In this document: positions 26,059 to 37,010 of the stretch, in pieces
How positions within the stretch are numbered: the first letter of the stretch is position 1
How the letters are laid out: every line of letters begins with the position of its first letter
Source: Amanita rubescens
Taxonomy: Eukaryota; Basidiomycota; Agaricomycetes; Agaricales; Amanitaceae
DNA length: 64,000 nucleotides
Direction: 5' to 3'
Assembly (NCBI GenBank): GCA_015039365.1
Contig: WION01000280.1
Coordinates: 1-64,000, forward strand
The notes under the pieces: model-generated
Seen by the model: the letters and a program-made list of their open reading frames with translations, nothing else
The model's database searches: none
Told to the model about the DNA's origin: nothing
Position numbers and translations under genes: made by a program

Positions 26059-26205
26059 AGTCACGGTTTGAAGACCGCGCGTGAACATGGCACAAGGCGC
26101 AACTTCCTGCCGTCAAGTTTTACTCGGACATATGCATAGTCGTTTAGTAATAGCACATTCACGAACAACAAACTTGGACAAAACACGTAAGACTACACAA
26201 CTCCT

Positions 26206-26732
26206 CTAATACTTGCACCAGCCATCGCTCTCAGTGATGTAGTCAAGGAGTCCAGAGGGTTGAGTCTGGCCACCCTTGTTGATAGCGGTGTTGGAATAGT
26301 GGCATGTCTTGTACATAGAGCAAGTAAGATCTGGGCTGCCATTCTGTGAAAATCCGTTAGAACGCATCGACTTTGTTAAAAAAAAGGAAAGAAAGCCGAC
26401 CTTGCCGTTGACATCATGGTAAGCTAAAAAGACATTCAGTATCGTACATTTTTGCAGTTAGGAATTGGCTTACTGTTGACAAAGTTGCAGCCGGAGACGC
26501 CATTGCAAGCCGTGAAACAATCTACAATCACGAATAAGCGTCGAGCGAAAGAATATGCGGCCAGAACCTTACCATAAATGGTTGGGACGAGCTTATAAGT
26601 GAGATAGTCCGAAGCCTCAGTGGCGCCATTGAGGTTCAGGAAAGTCGGATAGAAAAAGCTTCGCTGGGCGATCGTGGCGGCCGAGGCAGCAGAGGCAGCG
26701 GCGAGAGCGAGGATGAGCGAAGAGAAGTGCAT
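26206..26732 (-). CDS. small secreted six-cysteine protein, copy 1
   Basis: Exons complement of 26573-26732, 26474-26521, 26401-26423, 26206-26343; 122 residues, stop TAG. A signal peptide of about 18 residues (MHFSSLILALAAASAASA) is followed by ATIAQRSFFYPTFLNLNGAT, so the Kex2-type KR of other copies is QR here. Exon 2 gives DCFTACNGVSGCNFVN, exon 3 TYHDVNGK and exon 4 the tail with LTCSMYKTCHYS, GGQTQPSG and DGWCKY. The six Cys are in CX3C-X5-C, then C-X5-C and a final C. Function is unknown; similar proteins in mushrooms are, from memory and uncertainly, called fruit-body specific proteins. The cysteine spacing is only reminiscent of PAN/apple-like modules. Confidence 0.88.
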
Positions 26733-26792
26733 TTCGATCGTAAGACTAGTATCTGAGGACGTGAGTCTGAGGTTGGCTTCGTACGCGCCAGG

Positions 26793-27034
26793 TTAAATAC
26801 CTCCAGAGTTTCTGTTTCCGGTATCTTGTCGTCCTGGCCGCTCACCACTCGTGTTGGACACAGGAACGCCTTCATACCATTTCTCGACCTCAGACTCAAC
26901 GAGTCAGGAAGCTCCGTTGTTTGCGCATGAGATCCGTCCTGTGGTATATTTCAGTCGCTCGATCTTCCATCAATCAAAACCTATACGTTACGTCGCTGAG
27001 AATGTGACGTAAATTTGCCCTGACCGCTCACCAC
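26793..27034 (-). promoter_or_regulatory. promoter of secreted-protein copy 1 with twin 17-bp motif
   Basis: On the minus strand: TATTTAA at 26799-26793, proximal GTGGTGAGCGGCCAGGA at 26848-26832 and distal GTGGTGAGCGGTCAGGG at 27034-27018, 186 bp apart. TTACGT-type sequence follows the distal copy. Confidence 0.7.
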
Positions 27035-27385
27035 TCATGTTCAGGAATCAGGGGATGACCAAACGCCGGTGCTTGAACCACGCGTGAGTTTGGTGCCTAG
27101 CCTTGTATTTTTCGTCATCGGGGTCATTTCAACCAGTGCGAAGCGAAGCTTACAAAAAACGTAAGAAAGTAGCCGAGAATAATAATTTTTACAGGAGGAT
27201 GCGGGGTAAGGGGAGATGCAATAAACAAATGAGCCTCCGAGGCAGACGGCAACGCGTATTTGCCGAACAAAAGGCCTCGAATCACGGGAGCGTGGCACGA
27301 CAACACGTGCATCAGGTTCTCCGAGCCTTTGTGGATGTGTGCCTCTGTTCCTTTCCTTGACATTTGCTCGGCAGGGTTCAATGCG

Positions 27386-28269
27386 CGTCGGCTTATCCCA
27401 AACTCAGTTGTGGCAGGTGGAGAATGTGAATGCGCAACAAAGGAATGTGACTATGACATGTGACACCCTCTGATCTCGCTGACCATGGGAACTGCGACAG
27501 AGTGCGATTTTAAAGGTATTACACCAACCGGAATTTGACAGCAGTCTTGCCGTCTCAATTTCATCTAAACGAGGATGGCGCATGCATCGTTTTCTTTACC
27601 CTATAATACAATTCTTTTCCTCTTCGTATTGGCAACGGAACTTGTGCGCCCTCAAGGCAGTTCGCTTCATGCAAATACAACACGCAAATATACCCAAAAA
27701 AGGAAACATGAACGAAACGAGGTGAGGGTTAAATGATATTTAATATATAAATTATTAACCCTTATTCTAAGACATTGGTAAGGCGATAAGACCCCCGTCA
27801 GGCTTTTTTCTATTGATTCCAGCCAACTAGGAAGTATAGAATGCTGAATGTACGCGTACTGTACCAAAATCGGTCAAAGGGTGCACATGATGCATTTCAA
27901 AATCATACATATCCTTGCCAATTATTGACCTGCTACAACTACGGTTGCCAAATATCAGAAAGGTTAGGGTTACTACTTAGGACTGATAAGCGGGGCATTC
28001 AAGTTCTGGGCAGTGCTAGCGACGCCTGTCAACTTCTGCTGAACGATGAACATCGATAATAATCAGGTTGTACGATTGTTTGATAGAATCCTTCTACTTT
28101 GTCTATCGTAACTAGTAGGAGCTGATACCTTGATTCCAGTCATTTATGTATAATGATCGAAGGTGAAGAAGAAGAGATATATTCCTCACGAGTAAGCAAC
28201 GACGAGTGGACATGAAATTCTCAGCCAAAATGGAATACAGTCATCTTTTCAACCACATCCATTCCGTCG
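27386..28269. other. intergenic repeat-bearing stretch
   Basis: No gene. It contains a segment (about 27520-27790) that recurs inverted at 36757-37010 and in partial form at 56985-57185 and 54240-54360. It also has a short palindromic arm pair AGGGTTAA (27725-27732) / TTAACCCT (27755-27762) in AT-rich DNA. Confidence 0.55.
27520..27790 (+). repeat. copy 1 of a ~260 bp inverted repeat
   Basis: Matches the reverse complement of 36757-37010 over its length. Shared landmarks include GAGGATGGCGCATGCATCGT, GGCAACGGAACTTGTGCGCC and ACACGCAAATATACCCAAAA. The two copies bracket the 27.5-37 kb segment that holds the F-box gene and the membrane-protein pseudogene. Confidence 0.8.
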
Positions 28270-30075
28270 TCATCCTGGCTCTTGACAAACTGCCAACCGT
28301 AAGTATAAGTAGGACCCAAAGCCACGCCTAGCACACACCTTTAAACCAAACACATTCTCGTCGTCCATGAACCACGCGTTATAACCATACACCTCGGGAG
28401 CTGTGTATATCGTACAGCCCAATCCCATCTTGATCTCTTCCGCAAAAACATTACGATGATCAAAGTAGTCTCCTTTTCGTCCTACAACCAATTTTCCAGG
28501 CAGATTATCTTGAAGATTGTGGACGTTATAAGGGTTGAAGTCAATGATGCTGACTTGGTATCTTTCATCACTATCATCGACAGGCTCAAGACGAACCCAT
28601 CGTTGTCCGGCGGAAGTGGTAATCCAGGTTTCAATATTGTCCCCAGTGTCGAGCCACCTTGAAATAGGTGGTCCCCATCCAGACCAAGGAATTGAGTTCA
28701 CGCTATACACCTCTCCGGCGGTAGACCCGCTAGAGGCTGCCTGAAAGTCCATGCTGAAGGAGAGAGAATATGACGTCCCAGATTCGCCAGAATCGATCAA
28801 CTCTTGATTGAAATGATGCTGGAGATTGAATGGGGGAGGCGCGCCTGTCTCTGTGAGATTTGTGATGTTTTCTAGAAGAGATCGGCGGCGCATGAAAAGA
28901 ACGAATGTCAGGTCAGATTGGGTGGGGAAAGGGTGATATTGACTATGGTGATGATCATGGTTTCGTCCGCAGAAGTGTGGAATGGTTTAGGTGAAGCGCG
29001 TAGCACGTTATGTGGGTTAGGTCGACCGCGGCAACTATCAAGTGAGGAGATAGAACATCCCTTAGACATAACAGGAAAACAAAGACGTAACACCTGATAT
29101 GGAACACTATCTGCTTCCTTGGGGATCTTCCAAACTTCGTATTGGCCATGGATCACGTTGGGTACGATAAGAATTTCAGGTGATACGAAAGCAAGACTAC
29201 TAGAGTAGGCGTTCTCCGAAGTTTGATGTTGCTATCGTAAAAAAGGCAAATATTTCAGAAGGAAAAGAGAGACGGATTAGCATAGCTGCGTACCAACCGC
29301 TTGTGGCCCGTCTTCCAGTCGAAGATGAATAGCTGGGCCATCCTGTGAGTTTCGACTAGGAGAGCAAGGTTGTCGCCAGCGATTTCCAGCGTAACATCCT
29401 GACCTCTTTCATAATCTCGTACATCTATTCGTGGACGGTGAGCCAACGGATGGTATTCTCTAGTGGAGAATTGGAGAAGAATCATGTACATTGAATATGG
29501 GCGTCTTTGATCGACATCCGTCGACCTGGCGTTTAAAGTGAGAAGCGTCATTCACAAAACAGGTTTTGACGAACGCACGAGATGACGTTGATCATGAGAT
29601 CATGTTCGTCAACAGCCATGCCCACCTTCTGGATATGCACACAGTCACGATTCCAATTCTTGATTGGAGCGTGACTGGGTATGGTTATCCATCGTAGAAC
29701 ATCATCAGGTGTGGATGGAAGGGAGCAATAGTGCAAATTATGGCCCTCGCTATCACCGTACAGATAGACGCCCGATGTCAAGTCGCATATAGGAAATGGC
29801 TTATGTGCATCATCGAACGTCTTTATAAAGGCTGGCTGAAACCTGCACCACGCCTTTTCTCGCTTCATCAGAGCATCGTAGCGTTCCGCGAATGACAGAG
29901 TGCAATACGGGTTGTCAACGACGCCTGCCGCATAACAGGCCAAGTGATACCGAAGAATCAACGAGGAACGTATGAAACTGTTAATTTGCATTGATACAAG
30001 GGTGCACTTTCTGACGTCTTCTGCATCCAGATAGAGGAAAATTAGCTCGAGCACATCGTGGGGGAGCGCAAGCAA
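28270..30075 (-). CDS. F-box protein, probably frameshifted by a 5-bp tandem duplication
   Basis: Predicted substrate adaptor of an SCF ubiquitin ligase. Minus-strand pieces: 29579-30075, 29294-29525, 28270-29231. The F-box is at the N-terminus (LALPHDVLELIFLYLDAEDV...KCTLVSMQINSFI). A long family-typical C-terminal region follows, ending in VCARRGFGSYLYLRLAVCQ. No in-frame ATG is seen before the F-box; 30075 is a TTG, so the real start probably lies in an upstream exon that could not be placed. In the last exon, GTCAGGTCAG (28907-28916, plus strand) is a tandem duplication of five bases; removing one copy would fuse NITLSPPNLT to FVLFMRRRSLLENIT in one frame. As written, the product would be truncated there. 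It may be a recent pseudogene, an allele or a sequence error. Confidence 0.7.
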
Positions 30076-31494
30076 AGTAGTGGGGCTGCTTATGCGATAG
30101 ATTAAAAGGACATGAAGGAAAACAGGGGGCGGACGAACTTTGCAGAGTCAAAAACCGCACTCCCAGTCACTACGGGACACATAGCACCAGTAGCCTCGTT
30201 GCGAGTGCTCCTTGGCGCCTTGCCGTGCATTGAATCCATGCCTGGTATAGGAGGCTTCTTGCGGATTCCCGGAGCGTACGGATGTAGTGTCTGAGAACGG
30301 CGAACGCCTATTTTTGTTGCATCACGTGACCCAGAGATTTCTGGCGCCCGATCCTACGCCCGCAACGATTTCTCTCTTATAGACGTGATGGTCCAGTATG
30401 AAGAATATCCGAGAGTCGAGACAGCCGTCATGTTGACAACACATATGGTACTCAGCGGAACGACCGACAATGGCACCACTGCCACAGAACATCAAGGCTA
30501 CGCTCTTTCACGTCCTCGTAGGTGACTTGGACACAACAGTGCGCCACTGCGTCGGCGCCTACATCCAAAAGCAGTATCGTTGAGGGTCGGGGTTAGGAGA
30601 TGGATGACCATAAGGTACGTCAAGCATCTACTCAACTCGACTGGCTCTTCTAAATATTCAACGTACAGGTCGCCAGCCCTGACTCTATGGTTCGAAAGAA
30701 GCAGCTCTGAGATTCAGACGTGACTCAGACTGGATCCTTGAACCGGCAAGGCGTTGCTCCACTTCCATCGACTCCACGCCAGATTGTTAACTGTTGTATG
30801 TCAACACAATATATATCGGATAAGAATCCAGATAAGGGCACTACGCCTTCGCGAGAAGGCCTGGGCGCGAAGAAGAAGAAAAGAGTTTGCGACACGACGA
30901 TGTGATCGATAGCGATTCGTGACGACTCTGAAAGTGCTCAAGTCCGTTACAAGAAAACTCAATGACTCACTTGCGCTGGTGATATTCTTCGTCACAATCT
31001 CCGAAGACTACAGATCGATGGGAAAATAGCTACAAGCCTGCAGCACGCATTTCGCTTCTATCCTCTATGCTGAGCAGCGGCGTGGAGAATAACCTTGTTG
31101 GCGCCGGTGGGTTCCCCCTTCAACTCAGAAAGGAACTAGAAAGAAAACTTGCCGTTTCCACCCTTTCTCAACATTCAATTCGGCTCCGGTTTCACAATTT
31201 CAGGGATTGGAGCTAGTAGGCGACGCAGACATCTCCAAGTGGGTAGGGATAGCCATCAGGTACGTCAACCAGATTCCCTAGCAACGTCGATTGTTAACGT
31301 TGCAAAACGAATGCAGGTTGGCAACTGAGGGAAGGCTCTGCCAAGCGATCCTGTTGAGGCTGTTTTAGTCACGGTTTGAAGACCGCGCATGAACATGGCA
31401 CAAAGCATTCAAGTTTTAATCGGACATATGCATAGTCATTTAGCAATAGTAATTTCACGAACGACAAACATGGACAAAGTACGTAAGACTACAA
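30076..31494. other. intergenic mosaic with short repeat fragments
   Basis: No gene recognised. A bit near 30880-30915 (GAAAAGAGTTTGCGACACGA) resembles 25895-25930. Sequence from about 31322 matches the 3' flank of secreted-protein copy 1 with a deletion, leading into a truncated gene copy. Confidence 0.45.
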
Positions 31495-31496
31495 CA

Positions 31497-31587
31497 TGCA
31501 CCAGCCGTCGCTCTCGGTGATGTAGTCAAGAAGGTTGAGTCTGGCCACCCTTTTTGATAGCGGCGTTAGAATAGTGGCATGTCTTGA
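31497..31587 (-). pseudogene. 3' stub of a small secreted protein gene
   Basis: Minus-strand match to part of exon 4 of the secreted family (TGCCACTATTCTAACGCCGC through GACGGCTGGTGCA), preceded in the plus direction by the same 3' flank as copies 1 and 2. The stop and tyrosine codons are gone, and the gene is cut at 31587 where it abuts ankyrin debris. Confidence 0.75.
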
Positions 31588-31611
31588 GTCCTCATGATCG
31601 AGATTTTTCGC

Positions 31612-31840
31612 GCCAAACGCCTCTTCATATTGCAGCCGTTGCCCCTAGATATGTAATCAGCAGAGTCATCCCGAATGCCAAGAAAAAAGTGCAGATGCCT
31701 ATCATTATGCGATGAACGCCTTGCTGTTCCATCAATCCAACACGCGATCTACTGACCAGAAAGATAATACCCCTCTCCATCTCGCCGCATATAGTGTCAA
31801 TGCGTTCGCAGTAGAACCTCTCGGAATAAACTATCATTCG
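31612..31840 (+). pseudogene. ankyrin-repeat debris of an NLR-like gene
   Basis: Plus-strand fragments encode TPLHIAAVAPRYVISRV (about 31626-31676) and NTPLHLAAYSVNAFAVEPL (about 31768-31824). They match the ankyrin segment of the gene at 18082-21240 (TPLHIAASAPEYVVSR and NTPLHLAANSVNAFAVEFLL). The fragments are out of frame with each other and have no flanking NACHT. Confidence 0.75.
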
Positions 31841-32425
31841 GTCTGTGTTCAAGCGTAGGTATGTACCCTAAAAACATCAACGTCCTCTAAATAAACTATG
31901 AAATAGAAATTCTCGACATGCCAATTGGACAGTACTCACATGACGAGGTGTTTTTCATTGAGTCGTTCAGTTGCGATGTAACATGTATCATGGAACCACT
32001 TCCCTCGCTACGAAACACAATGCCCACGGCATCCATCCGGATTCTCAGACACCGGTCACTCGTAGGCGCAGACCTATCAATATCCTACAGTCGTGCGCAG
32101 CAAAAGATGAGTGAAATATGGGAGCTTCCCATTCTCATCCTCCTTGGATAATGAAACGCGCAAGTCAATCAAATTCTCCTCGTCAGACACGGTGCATTAA
32201 AGGTATGCTTAGGTGTTTGTCGTCCCAGTAGGTCATGATGCCTGGGCAGATACTGTTTCTTCTTCCCCCCTCGGTCTGATCGGAAATTTTCCAGACATTA
32301 AAATATACCTCGGACATAGCGCGCCTCTCTACTCCAGTACCTAGCTTGCTAGGCCACGACGCTTTTCAGGGCATCTTGCTGTCTATCAACCCGTCAATTC
32401 ATCGATCTCTTGAAGCGACGTTGGG

Positions 32426-34342
32426 ATGGCAACGGCGCCTACTTATCTACCAAAGCTGGGAGCGACTGAGGGCGCAACATTCCTAGGTGGACTGGGAACA
32501 GCCATGTGCGAATTGATCGTTACCCGAGTTGAGAGTGCGCTGAACGACCATCGAGCAGGCTCTACGGGTGCACTAATATCCAGATATACTTATATTTTAG
32601 CAATTATCGACGGGATGGATTTAGGATGAAATTCACGGTAAGTAAGGAAGTTTTTGACACCGGACTGTCTGACCATTGTCGCAACAAGGTCATTCTTCTT
32701 TGGTATGAAAACTAGATATTCGAAATGACTCGGAAATTGAAGTGGCAATAGGATTATGGACTCGCTTCATATGGCACTTACCGTCGTTGCCCTCTGGCAT
32801 TACTTAATTGATTCGTTCGGCGACTATTCGGCTTTGCTAGCGGAAACTTGGTGCGTAATTTGTACTGCACCTTCAACTCACAGATAAATTCGTACTCATA
32901 GGATGGTCAAAGTAAGTTTCGATGGTTTACCTATCGTTCTATGTGTACTAACTTGGGTCCGTTTCCAGTTGCAGAGCATTGTGCACGTGAGTTTACTTCT
33001 ACCCTATGAGCTGGGCACTGTTCAACACATAATTATTAGATTTTCGGAGTCCTTATTGTGCAAACGTGCGTTCTGGTTTCTGTTAACTTCAATGATATCT
33101 GTTTATTTCACTCCTAGTCTCTACACTGCACGAGTTTGGAAACGTAAGGCGTTGGGATTCATTTCATCCACATGTCAAACGTATCCTCTATTAAGTGAGC
33201 TTAAGTCTTGACCACAAGGTTTGGCCACGAACCATAGTGAGTCTAATTGGGAGGGTACGTAGATTTTGCTGATGGTTCCTCTGCTAGAGCATGGTTCTCG
33301 CGGCTGGATATGGCAAGTTACTCTCAGAGTTATATGCGTGTCGGGTCCGCTCACCTTCCCTTTTCAGTTGTCGGAATCCGTACGTTGAACCTCCTGCTCT
33401 ATTTACAGTTCCGACCTGCTTGCTCTAGTTCTTTCAGTCGGGTTGTAAGTGGCGTGTCAAAAGCTTCCCTTTGCAGGGCAAGTGACATATAACAAACAGA
33501 TATCGCTCAAATTCGTCTTTGCAAATAGAACGATACAGTGTATGTCCTCATCCCCATGCGATGTGAAACTGCTCCGGCTGCTGATGTCGCTGATAGTGGG
33601 CAATTTACTCATCGCTTTCCGTGTCCACGTTCCTCGACTTCATGATAGCGACTGCGGTATGTCATTTGTTATCTACCTGCAGGACAAGTATAGCAGAGGC
33701 AGAGTGAGTGTGTTTGCTTGCTTTCTATTTGGTATCCTAAAATTCTGCGCGCTCTCAGGATGAAGTCCAAGGTTTGGGTTATCATGCGTTATGTCGTCAT
33801 TTCTGGGACTTTAACGAGGTATGCAACATGTGTTGTTATGTCACGTCTGGAGGGTTTCTGATGTGAATTCTAGTATCTGCTCGCTATCCGCCTTGATCAC
33901 GGTGATCATTTGTCTTTACCTGTTATCGCATACGTAAACCCACAAGCAGTTAAAAGTTTATCATTATGCCAAACAACCTCATTTTCTTGGGACAGCTCTT
34001 CATGGTTTCAAAATGTAAGAAGCCTGACTTATGTTTGGAATTCTGAAAACAATTTTGTAGTGTATGTTAACAGTTACCTCGCCATGTCAGTCCTGTTCGA
34101 GTCATACTCTATCCGTGCTTAAGAAATCACGCAGGTTGAACGCGAGGAATAGCTTACGTGGAAGCGAGTCGCACGTATCCCGCTTCGAAGCATGCCGTCC
34201 TCAGCATGTGCTACCTATGAGCGACATGGAAACGAGACGCTCGATGGCGAATGGCGCAAATAATCATTGCCTATCAATTGACCAGACGGAATCTAAGTAT
34301 TGTGGTGAAACTGTCCAAGGTGTTTACTGGAGTCATCCTTAG
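32426..34342 (+). pseudogene. DUF6534-type seven-helix membrane protein, apparently decayed
   Basis: Recognised by two hallmarks of a basidiomycete multi-pass membrane family. The first is a helix pattern MDSLHMALTVVALWHYLIDS with FGDYSALLAETW (32757-32850). The second is the C-terminal signature VYVNSYLAM|LNARNSLRG, split by a clean intron (34085-34133). N-terminal MATAPTYLPKLGATEGATFL (32426) also fits. Intermediate helices occur in small pieces (LQSIVHV, FSESLLCK, YTARVWKRK), but several do not join in frame. Around 32750 the frame NDSEIEVAIGLW shifts to IMDSLHMA as if one ATTATGG unit of seven bases had been lost. Biological role of the family is unknown. A more complex intact model with unusual introns cannot be excluded. 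Confidence 0.55.
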
Positions 34343-34500
34343 ACTGTTGCCTGCTGACTTGTGTTATAAAGATAGCGTTAAAATCGCGGTAGACACTCAT
34401 GGCCAATATTTATAAAGTTGTAATTTGAATGAAACGATTTAATTGTATCAGTAGTTCAAGGGTAATAAGTATAATGTCTCTTATTATATTCAACACTGAG

Positions 34501-34733
34501 TCATCCCCGCCTCGCCTTTCCTCTCCTCTTTGGTTTTGTGATAGATTCCGGTAACCACTCATTCCCGCTATCCTTGTCAGAGTCAGCCGGTTTTTCCACT
34601 CTTTCGACTAGAGGCGGTCGATCGAGAATACTTGGACGAATTTTCTCAACTCGTGCAGCAGCTTCTGCGATTTCTTCAGGGCTGACCTCTTCTCCTCTCC
34701 GTATCCGAGCAGCAATATCGGGTGTGATGCGTA
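34501..34733 (-). CDS. C-terminal fragment of an unrecognised protein
   Basis: A minus-strand open frame of 77 residues reads as coding (IRRGEEVSPEEIAEAAARVE, later a Lys/Arg-rich end RRGKARRG, stop TGA at 34503). It is bounded upstream by a stop and then by the inverted repeat at 34765. It has no ATG and no recognised family, so it is probably the remains of a gene cut by rearrangement. Confidence 0.35.
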
Positions 34734-34764
34734 TTCACTTGACGTTCGTTTGAAAGCCCGGTGA

Positions 34765-34972
34765 CCGGTGGGCCTCAACAGGATCGCTTTGCCGAGCCTT
34801 GCCATCCGAGTCAACAGAAGTGGGTCCCTCAGTCGCCTTGTACTGGAATCCGCTATATGCAGAGTAGCCCTCGCCATGATCATCGGTGAGCATAAGTCGA
34901 TCATACACCGTCGTATCGCAAACTCTTTTTTAAGTCGTGCCGAGGCTATCAAGCGATAGAAGCGTCCAAATA
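34765..34972 (-). repeat. copy 2 of the ~200 bp inverted repeat
   Basis: Reverse complement of 25862-26058 with scattered substitutions. It lies next to secreted-protein copy 2 but inverted relative to that gene, so a local inversion accompanied the duplication. Confidence 0.75.
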
Positions 34973-35551
34973 TGGAAAGCCGGTTGGGTCACCGGTAAAT
35001 CGGTTAACCCTACAGCACCCAGAAACGACTATACCATCTCTCTTCCCTCCCCAATATTCGTATTGTGGGGGAGGGAACCTGATAGATAACCCACGAGGGT
35101 AGTTTGCGTTTGCGCGACTGGGTCCTTCACTACAAACTAAGCTGGATCGTGCCCTGTACGTTTGGGTTTCCTCGCGTGGTCCCAGGTTCGGAAAATAAGA
35201 CTACAAGTCAGGGAGCAAATGAAGGAAACGATTGGGAGAACTTACCATGTGCCCACTGAATCGCCCTCATGCGATCTTGTCCTTCCCTCTCTCTCTCCTT
35301 TAGGAAGACGTTCAAACGGCTCTTGAAGCCGCTACTGAATCAGGATTCACGATTCATAGTAGCAATGAACAAAGACACACACCACATGTCGTTTTAGTCA
35401 CGGTTTGAAGACCGCGCACGAGCCTGGCACAAAGCGCAACTTCCTGCCGTCAAGTTTTACTCGGACATATGCATAGTCATTTAGTAATAGCACATTCACA
35501 AACGACAAACGTGGACAAAGTACGTAAGATTACACAACATCATGAATCCCT

Positions 35552-36076
35552 CTAATACTTGCACCAGCCATCGCTCTCGGTGATGTAGTCAAGGAGTCCA
35601 GAGGGTTGAGTCTGGCCACCCTTGTTGATAGCGGTGTTGGAATAGTGGCATGTCTTGTACATAGAGCAAGTAAGATCTGGGCTGCCATTCTGCGAAAATC
35701 CGTTAGAACGCGTCGATTTGGACAAAAAAAGGAAAGAAAGCCGACCTTGCCGTTGACATCATGGTAAGCTAAAAGAAATTTAGTATCATACACATTTCTA
35801 AGTGGAAATTAGCTTACTGTTGACGAAATTGCAGCCGGCGACAGCATTGCACTTGAGGAAGCAATCTACAATCACGAATAAGCGTCGAGCGAAAGAATAT
35901 GCGGCCAGAACCTTACCATAGATGGTTGGGACAAGAACATAAGTGAGATAGTCCGAAGCCTCAGTGGCACCATTGAGGTTCAGGAAAGTCGGATAGAAAA
36001 AGCTTCGCTGGGAGATCGTGGCGGCCGAGGCAGCAGAGGCAGCGGCGAGAGCGAGGATGAGCGAAGAGAAGTGCAT
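35552..36076 (-). CDS. small secreted six-cysteine protein, copy 2
   Basis: Exons complement of 35917-36076, 35818-35865, 35746-35768, 35552-35689; 122 residues, stop TAG. The signal peptide equals that of copy 1 and the mature start is ATISQRSFFYPTF, again lacking a KR site. Exon 2 encodes DCFLKCNAVAGCNFVN, the type found in copies 3, 7 and 11 rather than in its neighbour copy 1. This suggests exon-level recombination. Exons 3 and 4 are as in the family. Confidence 0.88.
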
Positions 36077-36136
36077 TTCGATCGTAAGACTTGTATCTGA
36101 GGACGTGAGTCTGAAGTTGGCTTCAAACGCGCCAGG

Positions 36137-36380
36137 TTAAATACCTCCAGAGTTTCTGTTTCCGGTATCTTGTCGTCCTGGCCGCTCACCACTCGTATTG
36201 GACACAGGAACACCTTCATACCATTTCTCGACCTCCGACTCAACGAGTCAGGAAGCTCCGTTGTTTGCGCATGAGATCCGTCCTGTGGTATATTTCACAG
36301 TCACTCGATCTTCCATCAATCAAAACCTATACGTTACGTTGCTGAGAATGTTACGTAAATTTACCCTGACCGCTCACCAC
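36137..36380 (-). promoter_or_regulatory. promoter of secreted-protein copy 2 with twin motif
   Basis: Minus strand: TATTTAA 36143-36137, proximal GTGGTGAGCGGCCAGGA 36192-36176, distal GTGGTGAGCGGTCAGGG 36380-36364; spacing 188 bp. The distal copy is followed by TTTACGTAACATT. Confidence 0.7.
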
Positions 36381-36756
36381 TCATGTTCGGGAATCAGGGG
36401 ATGACCAAACGCCGGTGCTTGAACCACGCGTAAGTTTGGTGCCTAGCCTTGTATTTTTCGTCATCGGGGTCATTTCAACTCACGTTGATCAGTGCGAAGC
36501 GAAGCTTATAAAAAACGTAAGAAAGTAGCCGATAATTATTATTTTAACAGGAGGATGCGGGGTAAGGGGAGATGCAATAAACAATTGAGCCCCCGAGGCG
36601 GACGGCAACGCGTATTAGCCGAACAAAAGGCCCCGAATCACGGGAGCGTGGCACGACGACACGTGCATCAGGTTCTCCGAGCCTTCGTGGATGTGTGCCT
36701 CTGTTCCTTTCCTTGACATTTGCTCGGCAGGGTTCAATACGCGTCCGCTTATCCCT

Positions 36757-37010
36757 ACCAATGTCTTATAATAATTTATATATTAAATATCATTTAACCC
36801 TCACCTCGTTTCGTTCATGTTTCCTTTTTTGGGTATATTTGCGTGTTGTATTTGCATGAAGCGAACTGCCTTGAGGGCGCACAAGTTCCGTTGCCAATAC
36901 GAAGAGGAAAAGAATTGTATTATAGAGTAAAGAAAACGATGCATGCGCCATCCTCATTTAGATGAAATTGAGACGGCAAGACTGCTGTCAACTTCCGGCT
37001 GGTGTACCTA
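36757..37010 (-). repeat. copy 2 of the ~260 bp inverted repeat
   Basis: Reverse complement of 27520-27790. Continues into DNA (37020-37560) that is an inverted copy of about 56400-56880. Confidence 0.8.

Larger units (their letters stand above)
26060..27385 (-). repeat. duplicated unit (gene copy 1 plus promoter and distal upstream), direct repeat of 35390-36738
   Basis: Gene, introns, 3' flank and about 650 bp upstream match the unit at 35390-36738 almost base for base over about 1.3 kb, in the same orientation. This indicates a recent duplication. Confidence 0.85.
35390..36738 (-). repeat. duplicated unit, direct repeat of 26060-27385
   Basis: See 26060-27385. The main differences are the exon 2 substitutions and small indels such as CATCATGAAT near 35538. 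Confidence 0.85.
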
